64,000 nt of DNA. Origin: Allobosea sp. Root381. Its GTDB lineage: Bacteria > Pseudomonadota > Alphaproteobacteria > Rhizobiales > Beijerinckiaceae. The notes beneath the pieces were generated by a model that was not told where the DNA came from, ran no database searches, and saw only the letters and a program-made list of their open reading frames with translations. Every line of letters starts with the position of its first letter. The stretch's first letter is position 1. The DNA is taken from assembly GCF_001429395.1 (NCBI RefSeq), contig NZ_LMJT01000005.1:213501-277500 (forward strand), read 5' to 3'. The position numbers and the translations under genes are program-made. Shown here one piece after another: positions 25,565 through 34,540 of the stretch.

Positions 25565-26611
25565 ATGGGCCTTCGCTTCATCTTCATGCTCACACGCAAC
25601 GACCGCACGGTCAGCGATGCGGTGGAGCAGCTTCGGACGGCCTTGGCTCTCGGAGTCCGGCATATCGGCTTCAAGGACATCGGCCTGCCGCTCGACAAGC
25701 TGAAAGCGCTCAACGCCGCCATCAAGGCAGGCAGCGCGACCTCCTATCTCGAAGTCGTCTCGCTCGATCGCGACAGCGAGATCGCGTCGGCGAGAGCCGC
25801 GGTCGAGATCGGTATCGACATTCTGCTCGGCGGGACGAGGGTCGACGACGTGCTGCCGATCATCGCCGGCACGGCGATCCAGTACTGCCCGTTCCCGGGC
25901 ACGATCTCCGGACATCCGAGCGTTCTGGAGGGCAGCATCGACCAGATCGTCGCCAGCGCCAAGACATTGGCCGCACGCGACGGCGTGCACGGGCTCGACC
26001 TGCTGGCCTATCGCTCCCATGGCAACGTCCCGGCGCTGATCGAAGCGGTCTGCTCCGCGGTGTCGAAGCCCGTCTATGTCGCCGGATCGATCGATACGCC
26101 CGGCCGCATCGCCGCCTTGAAGCAGGCCGGGGCGGCGGGCTTCACGATCGGCACGGCCGCTCTCGACGGCAAATATCCGGCGAAGGACACAGACGTGCCG
26201 AGCCAGCTCGCGACGATCATCCGCGACGTCGCAATGCTCAACAGGCATATCTCGCCGTTCCACAAGGAGAACCTGAACAGCGCCTTCGGACGCTTTTCCG
26301 ACAGCTGGCCTCCTCAGCTCGCCGCGGGGGTCAACAATCTGCAGATCAAGCTGGCGAAGTTCGAGGGCGAGGCCGGCTGGCATTTCAACGGCCAGGAGGA
26401 CGAGGTCTTCTTCGTTCACAAGGGCAGGTTGCTGATGAAGTTCCGTGACCGCGACGAGGTCATCGCGGAAGGCGAGTTCATCGTCGTGCCGCATGGAGTC
26501 GAACGGTGTCCGACCGCGCTCGAAGGCGTCTGCGAGGTCGTCCTGCTCGAGATCGGCACGACGAATGGCGATCTCCCGATCAGGACACGAAATCGCAAAG
26601 CGAAATCCTGA
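25565..26611 (+). CDS. Fusion of phosphate-binding TIM-barrel-like domain and cupin
   Basis: 348 residues. The N-terminal ~225 residues look like a (beta/alpha)8 barrel, with repeated strand ends (GVRHIGFKDIG, YLEVVSLD, GIDILLGGTRVDD) and a closing segment VYVAGSIDTPGRIAALKQAG followed by GFTIGTAALDG. That closing segment resembles phosphate-binding barrels of the HisA/HisF type. The last ~105 residues are a cupin (FEGEAGWHFNGQEDEVFFV, GEFIVVPHGVERCP). Two metal-ligand positions differ from the canonical motifs: Asn for the second His and Arg for the last His. A weak AGG ribosome binding site precedes the ATG. Substrate unknown; it is convergent with tctA. Confidence 0.75.
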   Translation: MGLRFIFMLTRNDRTVSDAVEQLRTALALGVRHIGFKDIGLPLDKLKALNAAIKAGSATSYLEVVSLDRDSEIASARAAVEIGIDILLGGTRVDDVLPIIAGTAIQYCPFPGTISGHPSVLEGSIDQIVASAKTLAARDGVHGLDLLAYRSHGNVPALIEAVCSAVSKPVYVAGSIDTPGRIAALKQAGAAGFTIGTAALDGKYPAKDTDVPSQLATIIRDVAMLNRHISPFHKENLNSAFGRFSDSWPPQLAAGVNNLQIKLAKFEGEAGWHFNGQEDEVFFVHKGRLLMKFRDRDEVIAEGEFIVVPHGVERCPTALEGVCEVVLLEIGTTNGDLPIRTRNRKAKS

Positions 26612-26665
26612 CTGCGGATTGATCCTGAAGCGTCGGCCCGAAAAGCCGCATGCAAGATCAAAGAA

Positions 26666-26708
26666 CTGGATCATCGGGCCGAATACGATACTCGGTCCGA
26701 TGATCTAG
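26666..26708. repeat. Palindromic repeat after the TIM-barrel/cupin gene
   Basis: The arms CTGGATCATCGG (26666-26677) and CCGATGATCTAG (26697-26708) form a 12-bp stem with one mismatch. They are preceded by CCCGAAAAGCCGCATGC. The same parts recur at 28388-28453, between tctB and tctA. The hairpin lies between convergent genes. Confidence 0.75.
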
Positions 26709-26745
26709 CGGGTAGCGCTTGCCTGAATCAGTTTGAACGATGCCT

Positions 26746-28245
26746 TCAGCCCTTCTTCGCCCTCACGCGCTTCAGCAAAGGCGACAGAAGCGGGCTCGCG
26801 ACCAGCAGCACGGCCAGGCTCAGCACGACAGCGCCGATCGAGCTCGAATAGAAGATCGAGAATGAGCCCTGCGACATGGCCAGCGACTGGCGCAGGGCGT
26901 CTTCCGCCTTGTCCCCGATCACCATGGCGAGGATCAGCGGGGCCAGCGGATAATCGAGCTTTTTGGCGAAATAGCCGAGAATGCCGAAGAGCAGCAGCAG
27001 GATCAGGTCAAATCGCGCACCTGCCACTGTGTAGGCGCCGACGACGCAGATCACCATGATCAGCGGCGCGATGATGAAGAAGGGCACCCGCAATACCATC
27101 GTGAACAACGGCACGGTGGCGAGCACCAATACGACAGCGACGATGTTGCCGAGATACATCGAGGCGATCAGACCCCAGACGAAATCCTGCTGGGTTACGA
27201 ACAGCATCGGCCCGGGCGTCAATCCCCACATCATCAGGCCGCCGAGCATCACCGCCGCCGTAGCCGATCCGGGGATGCCGAGGGCGAGCGTCGGCAGCAT
27301 GGCGCAGCTTCCGGCCGAATGGTCCGCCGCCTCCGGCGCGATCACGCCTTCCGGCGCGCCGTGACCGAAGCGCTCCGGCGTGCGCGAGAAGCGCTTGGCG
27401 AAGCCGTAGCTCATGAAGGATGCGGCCGTCGGCCCGCCGGGCGTGACGCCCATCCAGCAGCCGACAGCGGTCGAGCGCAGCAGCGTCACCCAGTATTTCG
27501 GCATCTTGCACAGCGTCTCGAAGATCACGCGCGGGCGCATCTTGGCCGTGACGCCCTTGAACTTCAGGCCTTCCTCGACAGTCAGCAGCAACTCGCCGAT
27601 GCCGAACAGCCCGATCACCGCGACCAGGAAGCTGACGCCGCGCATCAGCTCGATATGGTCGAAGGTCAGCCGCATCTCGCCCGAGACCGTATCGGTGCCG
27701 ATCTGACCGAGCCCGAGCCCGAGCGCGATCATCGCGATGGTCTTGAACGGGCTGCCTGCGCCGAGACCGACGAAGCTGGCGAAGGCCAGCAGGAAGACGG
27801 CGAAAAATTCCGGCGGAGAGAACTTCATGGCGAAGTCGGCGACATGGCCGGAGAGCAGCGTGATCAGCACGACGCCGGCCAGCGCGCCGATGCCGGCAGA
27901 GAGGAAGGCGTAGCTCAGGGCCTCGGTCGCGGCGCCGTTGCGCGCCATCGGGTGACCGTCGAAGGTCGTCGCCACCGACGACGGTTCGCCCGGGATGTTG
28001 AACAGGATCGAGGTGGTCGAGCCGCCGAACAGCGCGCCCCAATAGATGCTGGTCAGAAGGATGATGGCCGCGAGCGGATCCATGGTCAGCGTCAGCGGGA
28101 TCAGCAGGGTGACCCCGTTGGCGGCGCCGAGGCCGGGCAGCACGCCGACGAGCAGGCCAAGCATGACGCCGGCCGCCATGATCAGCAGATGCTCGAACGA
28201 AAGGACGTTCTGGAAGCCCTGGAACAGCAGTTCGGCGTTGCTCAT
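26746..28245 (-). CDS. tctA: TctA, large permease subunit of tripartite tricarboxylate transporter
   Basis: 499 residues with about 11-12 helices. TctA signatures present are GxLPGLGAANGVTLLIPLT (residues 36-55, with PGLG), GSTTSILFNIPGEPSSVAT, and the second repeat ALGIPGSATAAVMLGGL. It forms the sodium- or proton-driven channel for carboxylates together with TctB and the periplasmic TctC. Last gene of the operon, 232 bp after tctB, with palindromic repeats in the gap. Confidence 0.95.
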   Translation of the reverse strand: MSNAELLFQGFQNVLSFEHLLIMAAGVMLGLLVGVLPGLGAANGVTLLIPLTLTMDPLAAIILLTSIYWGALFGGSTTSILFNIPGEPSSVATTFDGHPMARNGAATEALSYAFLSAGIGALAGVVLITLLSGHVADFAMKFSPPEFFAVFLLAFASFVGLGAGSPFKTIAMIALGLGLGQIGTDTVSGEMRLTFDHIELMRGVSFLVAVIGLFGIGELLLTVEEGLKFKGVTAKMRPRVIFETLCKMPKYWVTLLRSTAVGCWMGVTPGGPTAASFMSYGFAKRFSRTPERFGHGAPEGVIAPEAADHSAGSCAMLPTLALGIPGSATAAVMLGGLMMWGLTPGPMLFVTQQDFVWGLIASMYLGNIVAVVLVLATVPLFTMVLRVPFFIIAPLIMVICVVGAYTVAGARFDLILLLLFGILGYFAKKLDYPLAPLILAMVIGDKAEDALRQSLAMSQGSFSIFYSSSIGAVVLSLAVLLVASPLLSPLLKRVRAKKG

Positions 28246-28387
28246 GGGTCGATGTACTCGCTGCTCTGGATCATTGCGCCGTCGAAGACGCGGCCACGGA
28301 CGATCTGCTTATCTGCCGGTGCGCTCGGGCCTTGATCAAGGATCGAGCCCGCCCACGAGTTCCGGCCTCACATCTGGCCGAAACCGT

Positions 28388-28453
28388 CTGGATCATCGGT
28401 CCGAAGCCCGATGATCCAGGTTTTTGTCCTCGCAGCGGCTTTCCCGAAAGCCG
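28388..28453. repeat. Two adjacent hairpins between tctB and tctA
   Basis: The first is a perfect 12-bp stem, CTGGATCATCGG (28388-28399) with CCGATGATCCAG (28408-28419), followed on the plus strand by GTTTTTG. The second is CGGCTTT-CCCG-AAAGCCG (28436-28453). Both match parts of the element at 26666-26708. On the coding (minus) strand no T-run follows, so this is a repeat or RNA-processing signal rather than a terminator for tctB. The rest of the 232-bp gap shows nothing coding. Confidence 0.8.
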
Positions 28454-28477
28454 CATGCCACCTTTCGGGCCGATGCC

Positions 28478-28978
28478 TTAGTGGAGGCCCAGCCAGCTCT
28501 CGACCGGGCCCTTGAGCAGGTCGATCTGGAACCATTTCTCGAAGATGAAATACATGGCGACGACGGTAATGCTGGCGACGCCGACGCTGTGAACCGCCGA
28601 ATAGCGCCCCTGGAGCAGCATCACCGCGCCGATATAGACGAAGGTCGGCACATAGAGGCCGAGCCAGTAGACAGCTGCGATATAGCCGAGCAGGGGCAGG
28701 AACAGCGTCACGACGCGGTGCGCTTCCGTGCGGTTGAGGAAGGTCGCGACGGTGCGGCCGCGCTTCCAGAGTGCCTCGCCGGCGATGCCGAGGCTGGCCA
28801 GCGCCAGCACGCAGGCCACGAGGAAAGGCACCTGGCCCGGCTCGGGGCCGGAATCGCTCCAGCCGATGCCGTGCCCGGTCGCGCCCGTGAGCAGGACGAG
28901 GGCGATGCCGAGCAGGACGCCGGCCATCGCCAGTTCCATGGTCAGGCGCGAGACGATCGGCCGTTCATCATCGGACAT
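28478..28978 (-). CDS. tctB: TctB, small membrane subunit of tripartite tricarboxylate transporter
   Basis: 166 residues with four to five helices (about 15-33, 47-65, 82-110 and 120-145), the usual TctB size and fold. It starts with a charged MSDDERPIVSR segment in the cytoplasm. It supports TctA in carboxylate import. It lies 134 bp downstream of tctC on the minus strand. Sequence conservation in TctB is low, so the call rests on topology and on position between tctC and tctA. Confidence 0.9.
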   Translation of the reverse strand: MSDDERPIVSRLTMELAMAGVLLGIALVLLTGATGHGIGWSDSGPEPGQVPFLVACVLALASLGIAGEALWKRGRTVATFLNRTEAHRVVTLFLPLLGYIAAVYWLGLYVPTFVYIGAVMLLQGRYSAVHSVGVASITVVAMYFIFEKWFQIDLLKGPVESWLGLH

Positions 28979-29112
28979 GAAATCTCATCCGCTTGGCGCG
29001 TGGGCAGGCGTCGGGCGCGCTTGTCGACGGGCGACCGGAGCATGCGGGCGCATGCTCCGAAGGGTTCGGGCTTCGGCCGGCACGGCGGTTGCCCGCCGGC
29101 CGCAGCGGCGCA

Positions 29113-30105
29113 TCAATTGACCAGCCAGCCGTCCTTGGCGAACTGGACGCGGAAGCGCTTCTCGTCCTCGGCGATGTAGCTGCGCAGCTTGTCGCCGGTC
29201 ATGAAGAAGTCCGACTGCACGCCGCGCGCCATCCACTCCTTCCATTCGGGCGTCTCGCGCACCTTGGCGAAGAGCTGCTCGTAATAGGCGATCTGCTCGG
29301 CCGAGACGCCGCCCGTCGTGAAGACGGTGCGCGGCATGTTGAACTCCTCGATCGGGATTCCGGACGCGGCACAGGTCGGGATGTCCGCCCAGGACACGTC
29401 GCCGGCGACCTTGTCGGTATAGGTGAAGCGCTGCTTGGCGAAGACGCAGAGCGGACGCACCTTGCCGGCCTGCCACTGGCCGATATTCTCGTTCGGGTTG
29501 TTGGTGTTGACCTCGACATGCCCGCCGGCGAGCTGGACCGCGACCTCGCCGCCGCTCTTGAACGGGATGTAGGTGACTCCGACACCCGTCGCGTTCTCGA
29601 TCTGCCGAGCAAGGATGTGATCGGTGTCCTTTGCCTGGCTGCCGCCCCAACGGAAGGCCTTGCCCTTTTCCTTGGCCGTCGCGATCACGTCCTTGGCGGA
29701 TTTGTAAGGGGCGTCGGTATGCGTCCACAGGATGAACTCGTCCGCCGCCATCGAGACCAGCGGGGTCAGGTCCTTCGATTCGTAGCCGACCTTGGCGACC
29801 AGCGGCACGAGCCACTGGTTATGGGTCGCGAAGAACAGCTTGTGCGGATCGACGCCCGACATCTTGCCATAGGTGAAGGATTCGGCGCCGGCACCGGCCG
29901 GCTTGTTGACGACCTTGATGCCGACCTTGGTGAGATCGTGCTTCTGGATCGCCGCCTGTACGACGCGTGCGAACTGGTCCGTGCCGCCGCCCGGCGAAGC
30001 GCCGACGACGAATTCGAGCGGCTTGGTCGGCTGCCACTCGGCCTGCGCGGTCGCCGGCGCGAGCGCTACGGCGAGCAGAATGCAGGATGCTGCGAGCTTG
30101 TTCAT
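29113..30105 (-). CDS. tctC: TctC/Bug-family periplasmic binding protein
   Basis: 330 residues. A signal peptide ends at ATAQA-EW (about residue 22). The Bug fold signature is present: PTKPLEFVVGASPGGGTDQFARVV near the N-terminus, which binds the ligand carboxylate through the G-A-S-P-G-G-G loop. It captures an organic acid and delivers it to TctAB. It lies 98 bp after the SAF-domain oxidoreductase, in the same operon. The ligand cannot be told from sequence. Confidence 0.94.
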   Translation of the reverse strand: MNKLAASCILLAVALAPATAQAEWQPTKPLEFVVGASPGGGTDQFARVVQAAIQKHDLTKVGIKVVNKPAGAGAESFTYGKMSGVDPHKLFFATHNQWLVPLVAKVGYESKDLTPLVSMAADEFILWTHTDAPYKSAKDVIATAKEKGKAFRWGGSQAKDTDHILARQIENATGVGVTYIPFKSGGEVAVQLAGGHVEVNTNNPNENIGQWQAGKVRPLCVFAKQRFTYTDKVAGDVSWADIPTCAASGIPIEEFNMPRTVFTTGGVSAEQIAYYEQLFAKVRETPEWKEWMARGVQSDFFMTGDKLRSYIAEDEKRFRVQFAKDGWLVN

Positions 30106-30203
30106 CGATTTCCTCCTTGAATGCGTTTCTTGATTTCGTTTTTGGTACTGCGGATCCGGCCTTTTGCGGCCGGATCCGCGATCGACCTTGCGGTCGTGCG
30201 GCG

Positions 30204-31562
30204 TCAGGCGCCGAAGAAAGCTGCGTCCTGCTCGCGTCGCAGCGTCAGCAGCGGATTCTGCTGGTCGATGGCGAGGTCGCCCCCCGTAACCATCGCGCCA
30301 GCCTTGACCGCACGGACGACCTCCGCGCCGACCGAGAGGTAGTACGGAACGGGGCTGTCCATGCCGAGGGCCGCGGCCGGCTGCAGCCGCGCCTCGATGT
30401 CGGGCAGGGTGTGCCGGGCGCCGAGCTCGAAGCGCTCGCCGACGGCGAAGTCGCGCTTGGCGACGGCGACGAGGTCCGTGTGCGGGGCCACGTCCGGCCC
30501 TCCGGTCGAGCGCCCTTCACCGAGCGCCGCCATGACCGAGATCGGCGCCTCGACGCCGAGCAGATGCACCGGGTTGTGCAGCAGCAGGTAGCGCCCGTCC
30601 GGGCTGCCGGGAATGCCCTTGCTGGCCAGCAACCGGCCGGTCGCCTGGTCCGGAGCCTCGACCACGACGAAGACGCCGCCGGCGAAGCTGAGCTCGTCCG
30701 GCCGGCGCATGCAGATGAAGCCGTCGACGATGCCGCTCTTCTCCAGCAGGCCGCCCTCGGAGCGCGGCCGGAAGATCGACGGCAGCTCGGTGGTGTGGGC
30801 GACGGGGAAGTGCAGCCCCGGCGTGTCCGGCATCAGGCCGGTATGGTTGGCGACGACCCCCATCTCGCACAGATCCGGCGGTGTCGAGGTCTCGAGTTGC
30901 GGATGGACGCGGGCCGCGAGGCGCGAGACGTCCCCGTCAAGCAAACGAAACGCGGCTTCGTCATGAAGCTCGACCGTCCGCCCCCAGGCGGTGAGGCTGC
31001 GCTGGGCGGGATCGTAGACATAATCGGACTCGCCCGCCTTGCCGGCCGTCACCACCGGCAGGCCGAGTGCGCGCGCCCGGTTGACGAGGCCGATCAGCAG
31101 GCTCGGCTGGTCGCCCTCGACCGGCGTATGGACGAGACCACGCGCCTTCGCCCGACGGGCCAGGATCGGTCCGACGACGCTCTCGGCCTCCTTGGTCGCC
31201 AGCGTGGTGTTGTAGCCGCTGTCCTGGGCGAGGGTCATCAGCATGGCGGCGAAGCGCGGATCGCCCGTCGCCTCGACCACCATCTTGAGCGGCAGGTCGC
31301 GCAATAGCTCAGGGTCAGCCACGACCACCAGCTTGCCGGCCTCGATCGCGGCGAGCGCAGCGGCGCGGCTGTCGCAGGACACGACGTCTCCGGCATCGCG
31401 GTTTGCCCGCGCGACCCGCAAGGCCCGCTCGACATCCCGGTCGCAGATCACGTCGAGGCGCAGGCTTGGAATGCGCCTGACCTGGGCGGCGAATGTCGCG
31501 CCGAATTCGCCGGCGCCGACAAGTGCGCACGAGCCTGCCCGATCGGCCCTGCCGGTAGTCAT
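30204..31562 (-). CDS. NAD(P)-dependent oxidoreductase with C-terminal SAF domain (homoserine dehydrogenase-like)
   Basis: 452 residues. The N-terminus has a Rossmann nucleotide site (ALVGAGEFGATFAAQV, residues 13-28). A homoserine-dehydrogenase-like middle follows (VVVEATGDPRFAA, NTTLATKEAESVVGP), and the C-terminal ~90 residues form a SAF domain (DFAVGERFELGA). Proteins with this architecture occur in sugar-acid and branched polyol pathways. It is the first gene of the operon with tctCBA, so it probably acts on the imported compound. It is divergent from a GntR regulator with an operator in between. The substrate is unknown. Confidence 0.82.
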   Translation of the reverse strand: MTTGRADRAGSCALVGAGEFGATFAAQVRRIPSLRLDVICDRDVERALRVARANRDAGDVVSCDSRAAALAAIEAGKLVVVADPELLRDLPLKMVVEATGDPRFAAMLMTLAQDSGYNTTLATKEAESVVGPILARRAKARGLVHTPVEGDQPSLLIGLVNRARALGLPVVTAGKAGESDYVYDPAQRSLTAWGRTVELHDEAAFRLLDGDVSRLAARVHPQLETSTPPDLCEMGVVANHTGLMPDTPGLHFPVAHTTELPSIFRPRSEGGLLEKSGIVDGFICMRRPDELSFAGGVFVVVEAPDQATGRLLASKGIPGSPDGRYLLLHNPVHLLGVEAPISVMAALGEGRSTGGPDVAPHTDLVAVAKRDFAVGERFELGARHTLPDIEARLQPAAALGMDSPVPYYLSVGAEVVRAVKAGAMVTGGDLAIDQQNPLLTLRREQDAAFFGA

Positions 31563-31589
31563 GCCTTACTCTCCCTCGAAATCTTATAG

Positions 31590-31600
31590 CTGTCAGACAG
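31590..31600. promoter_or_regulatory. Operator for the divergent FCD/GntR regulator
   Basis: The perfect palindrome CTGTC-A-GACAG lies 28-38 bp upstream of the oxidoreductase start, in the 123-bp divergent gap. It has the TGTC-N-GACA core of FadR/LldR-type GntR operators (for example TTGTCTGACAA). A looser inverted pair TGTCA/TGACA (31591-31607) overlaps it. Binding by the adjacent regulator is inferred from this match and from position. Confidence 0.65.
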
Positions 31601-31685
31601 GATGACAATGCACACAAAACTCGCTATCGCAAGGCCTCAGGATCTATAATTTGCGCAGCGGCGGTGATCCTGCCGGGGGTGAGAC

Positions 31686-32417
31686 ATGGACAGCAACGCG
31701 CAAGATCGCAGCTCAAATCGCAGGCTGGTTCGCCAGAAGCTGCCGGAATCGCTCGCCCAACAATTACTGCGCGACATTCGTGGCGGCGTGTATCGCGACG
31801 GGGACCTGTTCCCATCCGAGCACGAGTTGATGGAGGTATTCGGCGTCGGCCGCTCGACCGTTCGCGAAGCGCTCGGCACCTTGACGCGACTCGGCTTCAT
31901 CGATGTCCGCTCGGGGCAGCGCGGCCGCGTCCAGCACCCGACCGCCGAGCATCTGCTGACGTCGAGCAACGAGATCGCCCAATTCCTCGTCGCCGACCCG
32001 CTGGGCGCCGGCCAGTTCCACGAGTTCAGGCAGGTGATGGAGGTGGGCATGGCGCGACGCGCCGCCGAGCTCGTCAGCGCCAGCTTCGTCGAGCGGCTGC
32101 ACGAGATCCTGGAGCGCAACCGTGCCGCGATCAGCGACCAGCCGCGCTTCGTCGAGACCGATTTCGAGTTTCACCAGGCGATCAGCACCGTGACCGACAA
32201 CCCGGTCTTCCCGGCTTTCATCAAGGCGATGAGCACCTGGCTCTACGCCCAGCGCACCGCGACTGCGTCCTTCGGTGCCGAGGAACAGTGCCGGATCTCA
32301 TACGAGTTCCACGAGCGAATCTTCCACGCGATCGCCGCCGGCGATTCCGATGTCGCGGGCCGCGAGATGAGCGCGCATCTGTCTCAGGTCAACGACGTGT
32401 TTCTGCGGTCATCGTAG
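31686..32417 (+). CDS. GntR-family (FadR subfamily, FCD domain) transcriptional regulator
   Basis: 243 residues. The N-terminal winged helix (about 15-85) has LPESLAQQLLRDIRGGVY, LFPSEHELMEVFGVGRSTV and REALGTLTRLGF. The C-terminal FCD domain (about 105-235) has the helix pattern with likely metal-binding His/Asp residues (ETDFEFHQAIS, FHERIFHAIAAGD). It probably represses the divergent oxidoreductase-tctCBA operon until an organic acid is present. The ATG has GGGGGTGAG upstream. Confidence 0.92.
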   Translation: MDSNAQDRSSNRRLVRQKLPESLAQQLLRDIRGGVYRDGDLFPSEHELMEVFGVGRSTVREALGTLTRLGFIDVRSGQRGRVQHPTAEHLLTSSNEIAQFLVADPLGAGQFHEFRQVMEVGMARRAAELVSASFVERLHEILERNRAAISDQPRFVETDFEFHQAISTVTDNPVFPAFIKAMSTWLYAQRTATASFGAEEQCRISYEFHERIFHAIAAGDSDVAGREMSAHLSQVNDVFLRSS

Positions 32418-32586
32418 CATCAGCGCCAAGGCGCATCGGACGCGCGGCGCCACGAAGGCTGACCTCTGCGACTGCATCGCGCGCCTTTACAAAACGGTCC
32501 GCAGGCACTCGACCAGCGGCCGTCTCGGCCCGGCCGCGATCGAAAAAAGCGGAATGAGCTTGACTGGCCGTCGGCACCGGCTCGCT

Positions 32587-33672
32587 TCAACCAACCCAGC
32601 TTTGGCCCGGCCTTGCCACCAGGAACCGATCGTTCGGGACGGCTCGCCTTGCAAGCGCACGGCTGAGATCGAGGGCCGGCTGCTCGACCCCCTCGTCGGT
32701 CAGTTGAAACGTCCCCCAGTGAAATCCGAGGGCCTGTCTTGCACCGAGCAGCCGGAAGGCCTGAACTGCGTCGTCCGGGTTCATGTGTTGGTCCGCCATG
32801 AACCAGCGCGGCTCATATGCGCCGATCGGCAGGAGCGCGAGGTCTATGTGCCGATGTCGCGCAGCGACCGCCCGGAAGATTCGTCCGTCGCCGAGCCCGG
32901 TATCACCTGCGAAATAGACCGTCCGGCCAGGGGCCGTGAGCACGAACCCTGCCCAGAGCGCATGGTTGCGATCATTCAGGGTTCGCGCGGACCAATGCTG
33001 GGCCGGCACCGCCCTGGCGGTCACGCCGGGCCCCAGCACGGTCCGCTCGCCCCAGTCCAGCGTCGTGACCGCGATCGCCGGATCCCGCGCCCTGATGATC
33101 GCATCGTTGCCGAGCGGGGCCACGATCAGCGGCCGGTCCCGGCGCCAAAGGCGCTCGATCGTCGGCAGGTCGAGATGGTCGTAGTGATTATGCGAGATCA
33201 GGACGGCGTCGATCCGGGGAAGATCCGCGAAGGCGATGCCCGGTGGATTATGGCGGCGCGGGCCCACGGTCGAAAACGGGCTCGCGCGCTCCGACCAGAC
33301 CGGATCGGTGAGGATCGAGAGGCCGCCGATCTGGAGGAGGAAGGTCGCGTGGCCGACCATGATCGCGCGAAGCCCGCCCTGCGCAGGTCTCGGCGGGCGC
33401 GCGCCTGCGAAAGGGCTTGGATAGGGATAGGGCCAGCTCTGCCGGTCGCCGGTGAGGCGCCATCGCAACACGTCCGCGAGGCCCCGCGGCTCGGCTCTCC
33501 GTTGGGGATTGAAAAAGCGCTCACCATCGAAATGATCGCTGACCGGACCGGAATAGTAGAAGGTCCTGCCGGAGGGGCGGTCCGTCTCGGCAGGTCGTGC
33601 CTGCCCGGCTCCCACGATGCCACCGAGCATACCCAGAGCCAGCCGCCCGGCAGATCGTCTTGTACACCGCAT
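32587..33672 (-). CDS. MBL-fold metallo-hydrolase (NAPE-PLD/UlaG-like), exported
   Basis: 361 residues. The N-terminus MRCTRRSAGRLALGMLGG has a twin-arginine and a hydrophobic stretch, so Tat or lipoprotein-like export is possible. The catalytic motif is HNHYDHLD, with upstream VGHATFLLQIGGLSILTDPV and later PAQHWSART and YFAGDTGLGD metal ligands, matching N-acyl-phosphatidylethanolamine phospholipase D-like bacterial proteins. It may cleave a phosphodiester of lipid or another metabolite; the substrate is not shown. It is convergent with the GntR gene and stands alone. Confidence 0.87.
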   Translation of the reverse strand: MRCTRRSAGRLALGMLGGIVGAGQARPAETDRPSGRTFYYSGPVSDHFDGERFFNPQRRAEPRGLADVLRWRLTGDRQSWPYPYPSPFAGARPPRPAQGGLRAIMVGHATFLLQIGGLSILTDPVWSERASPFSTVGPRRHNPPGIAFADLPRIDAVLISHNHYDHLDLPTIERLWRRDRPLIVAPLGNDAIIRARDPAIAVTTLDWGERTVLGPGVTARAVPAQHWSARTLNDRNHALWAGFVLTAPGRTVYFAGDTGLGDGRIFRAVAARHRHIDLALLPIGAYEPRWFMADQHMNPDDAVQAFRLLGARQALGFHWGTFQLTDEGVEQPALDLSRALARRAVPNDRFLVARPGQSWVG

Positions 33673-34540
33673 CGATACCTGCCTCTCGTGATATTTACCG
33701 CATGATGATGTTGGCTGTTCGATAGCCCCGATAGCCTATACGTCATCAGAGCGGCTTTCAGGCGACATCTCAATGTCCGTAGCTAGCGCGCGAGGCTGAC
33801 AGCGCGACGCGCAGAAGCCCGCTGGCACCCGCGATAGTCGGCGAACGGTGCGGGGCGATGTTTGCGGCTGATTGCAACTGTCGCGATTCGGGGTCCCTGC
33901 GACCTTTGAGAGCCGCGCCCCTACAGGCGCGCACATGACTCATTCAAAATGGGGTCTTCGGTCGCGTCGGCCAACGACCCGACACCGATGCGATTGGGTA
34001 CCAAACGGGCGAGCACGAAAAAGGGTGGACCGGAGGGCGCCCTGTAGGGGCTGTTTTATCGTGCTAGGTGTCAGAGCTTCGATTCTGAAGGCATGAACCT
34101 TGACGGCGCTGGATTCTCGCTGAGCTGTCCTTCTCCCCGAATTGCGCCAAATTTCGCGTCCCCTTGCGGGACTGGGAGGGTGCATCCAAGAAGGACGAAG
34201 GCGGCCGATTTCCGCTGGGACCACGCTTGAAACGGCGCATCGCGCCGTTCGGTGGTCTTGCGGAACGGTCGACACGCGGGCGCGCTTCGTTGGTGTTGTC
34301 CGGCGGCACGCTCGTTGGGATGACGCTTATCGAAGCTGCGAGGAATGGTGACGCAGCTTGGTTGGCGCCCTGAACCCAATGGCTCTCTCTCGAATGAGAA
34401 CCATGCGATCCACAGCTAGGTGACAGGCGGGAGCGGGGATCAGCTTGTCAACAAGCTTGGCCCGAACGGCGGCTGATGAGAAATCAGCCCGCCACCATTC
34501 TGGTAGGAGCTCAACAAATAGTTGAATGTTAAGAGAAAAA
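33673..34540. other. Gene-free stretch of about 870 bp left of tRNA-Arg
   Basis: No open frame here has a convincing start signal, and I recognise no product in six frames. The stretch looks less GC-rich in patches than its neighbours (for example around 33940-34020 and 34490-34540). There is no integrase, transposase or terminal inverted repeat. Small hairpins are present (such as GCGGGCTGATTTC near the copy at 34470-34490). It may be remnant or regulatory DNA next to the tRNA. Confidence 0.4.

Noticed and set aside
28388..28425. Intrinsic terminator (stem followed by GTTTTTG)
   Set aside because: The T-run follows only on the plus strand, and no plus-strand gene ends upstream of it; the tct genes run on the minus strand. 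It is better read as a dispersed palindrome.
33872..34096. A 74-residue plus-strand open frame in the gene-free stretch
   Set aside because: It has no ribosome binding site, an Arg-rich composition and no recognisable motif; insufficient to call a gene.
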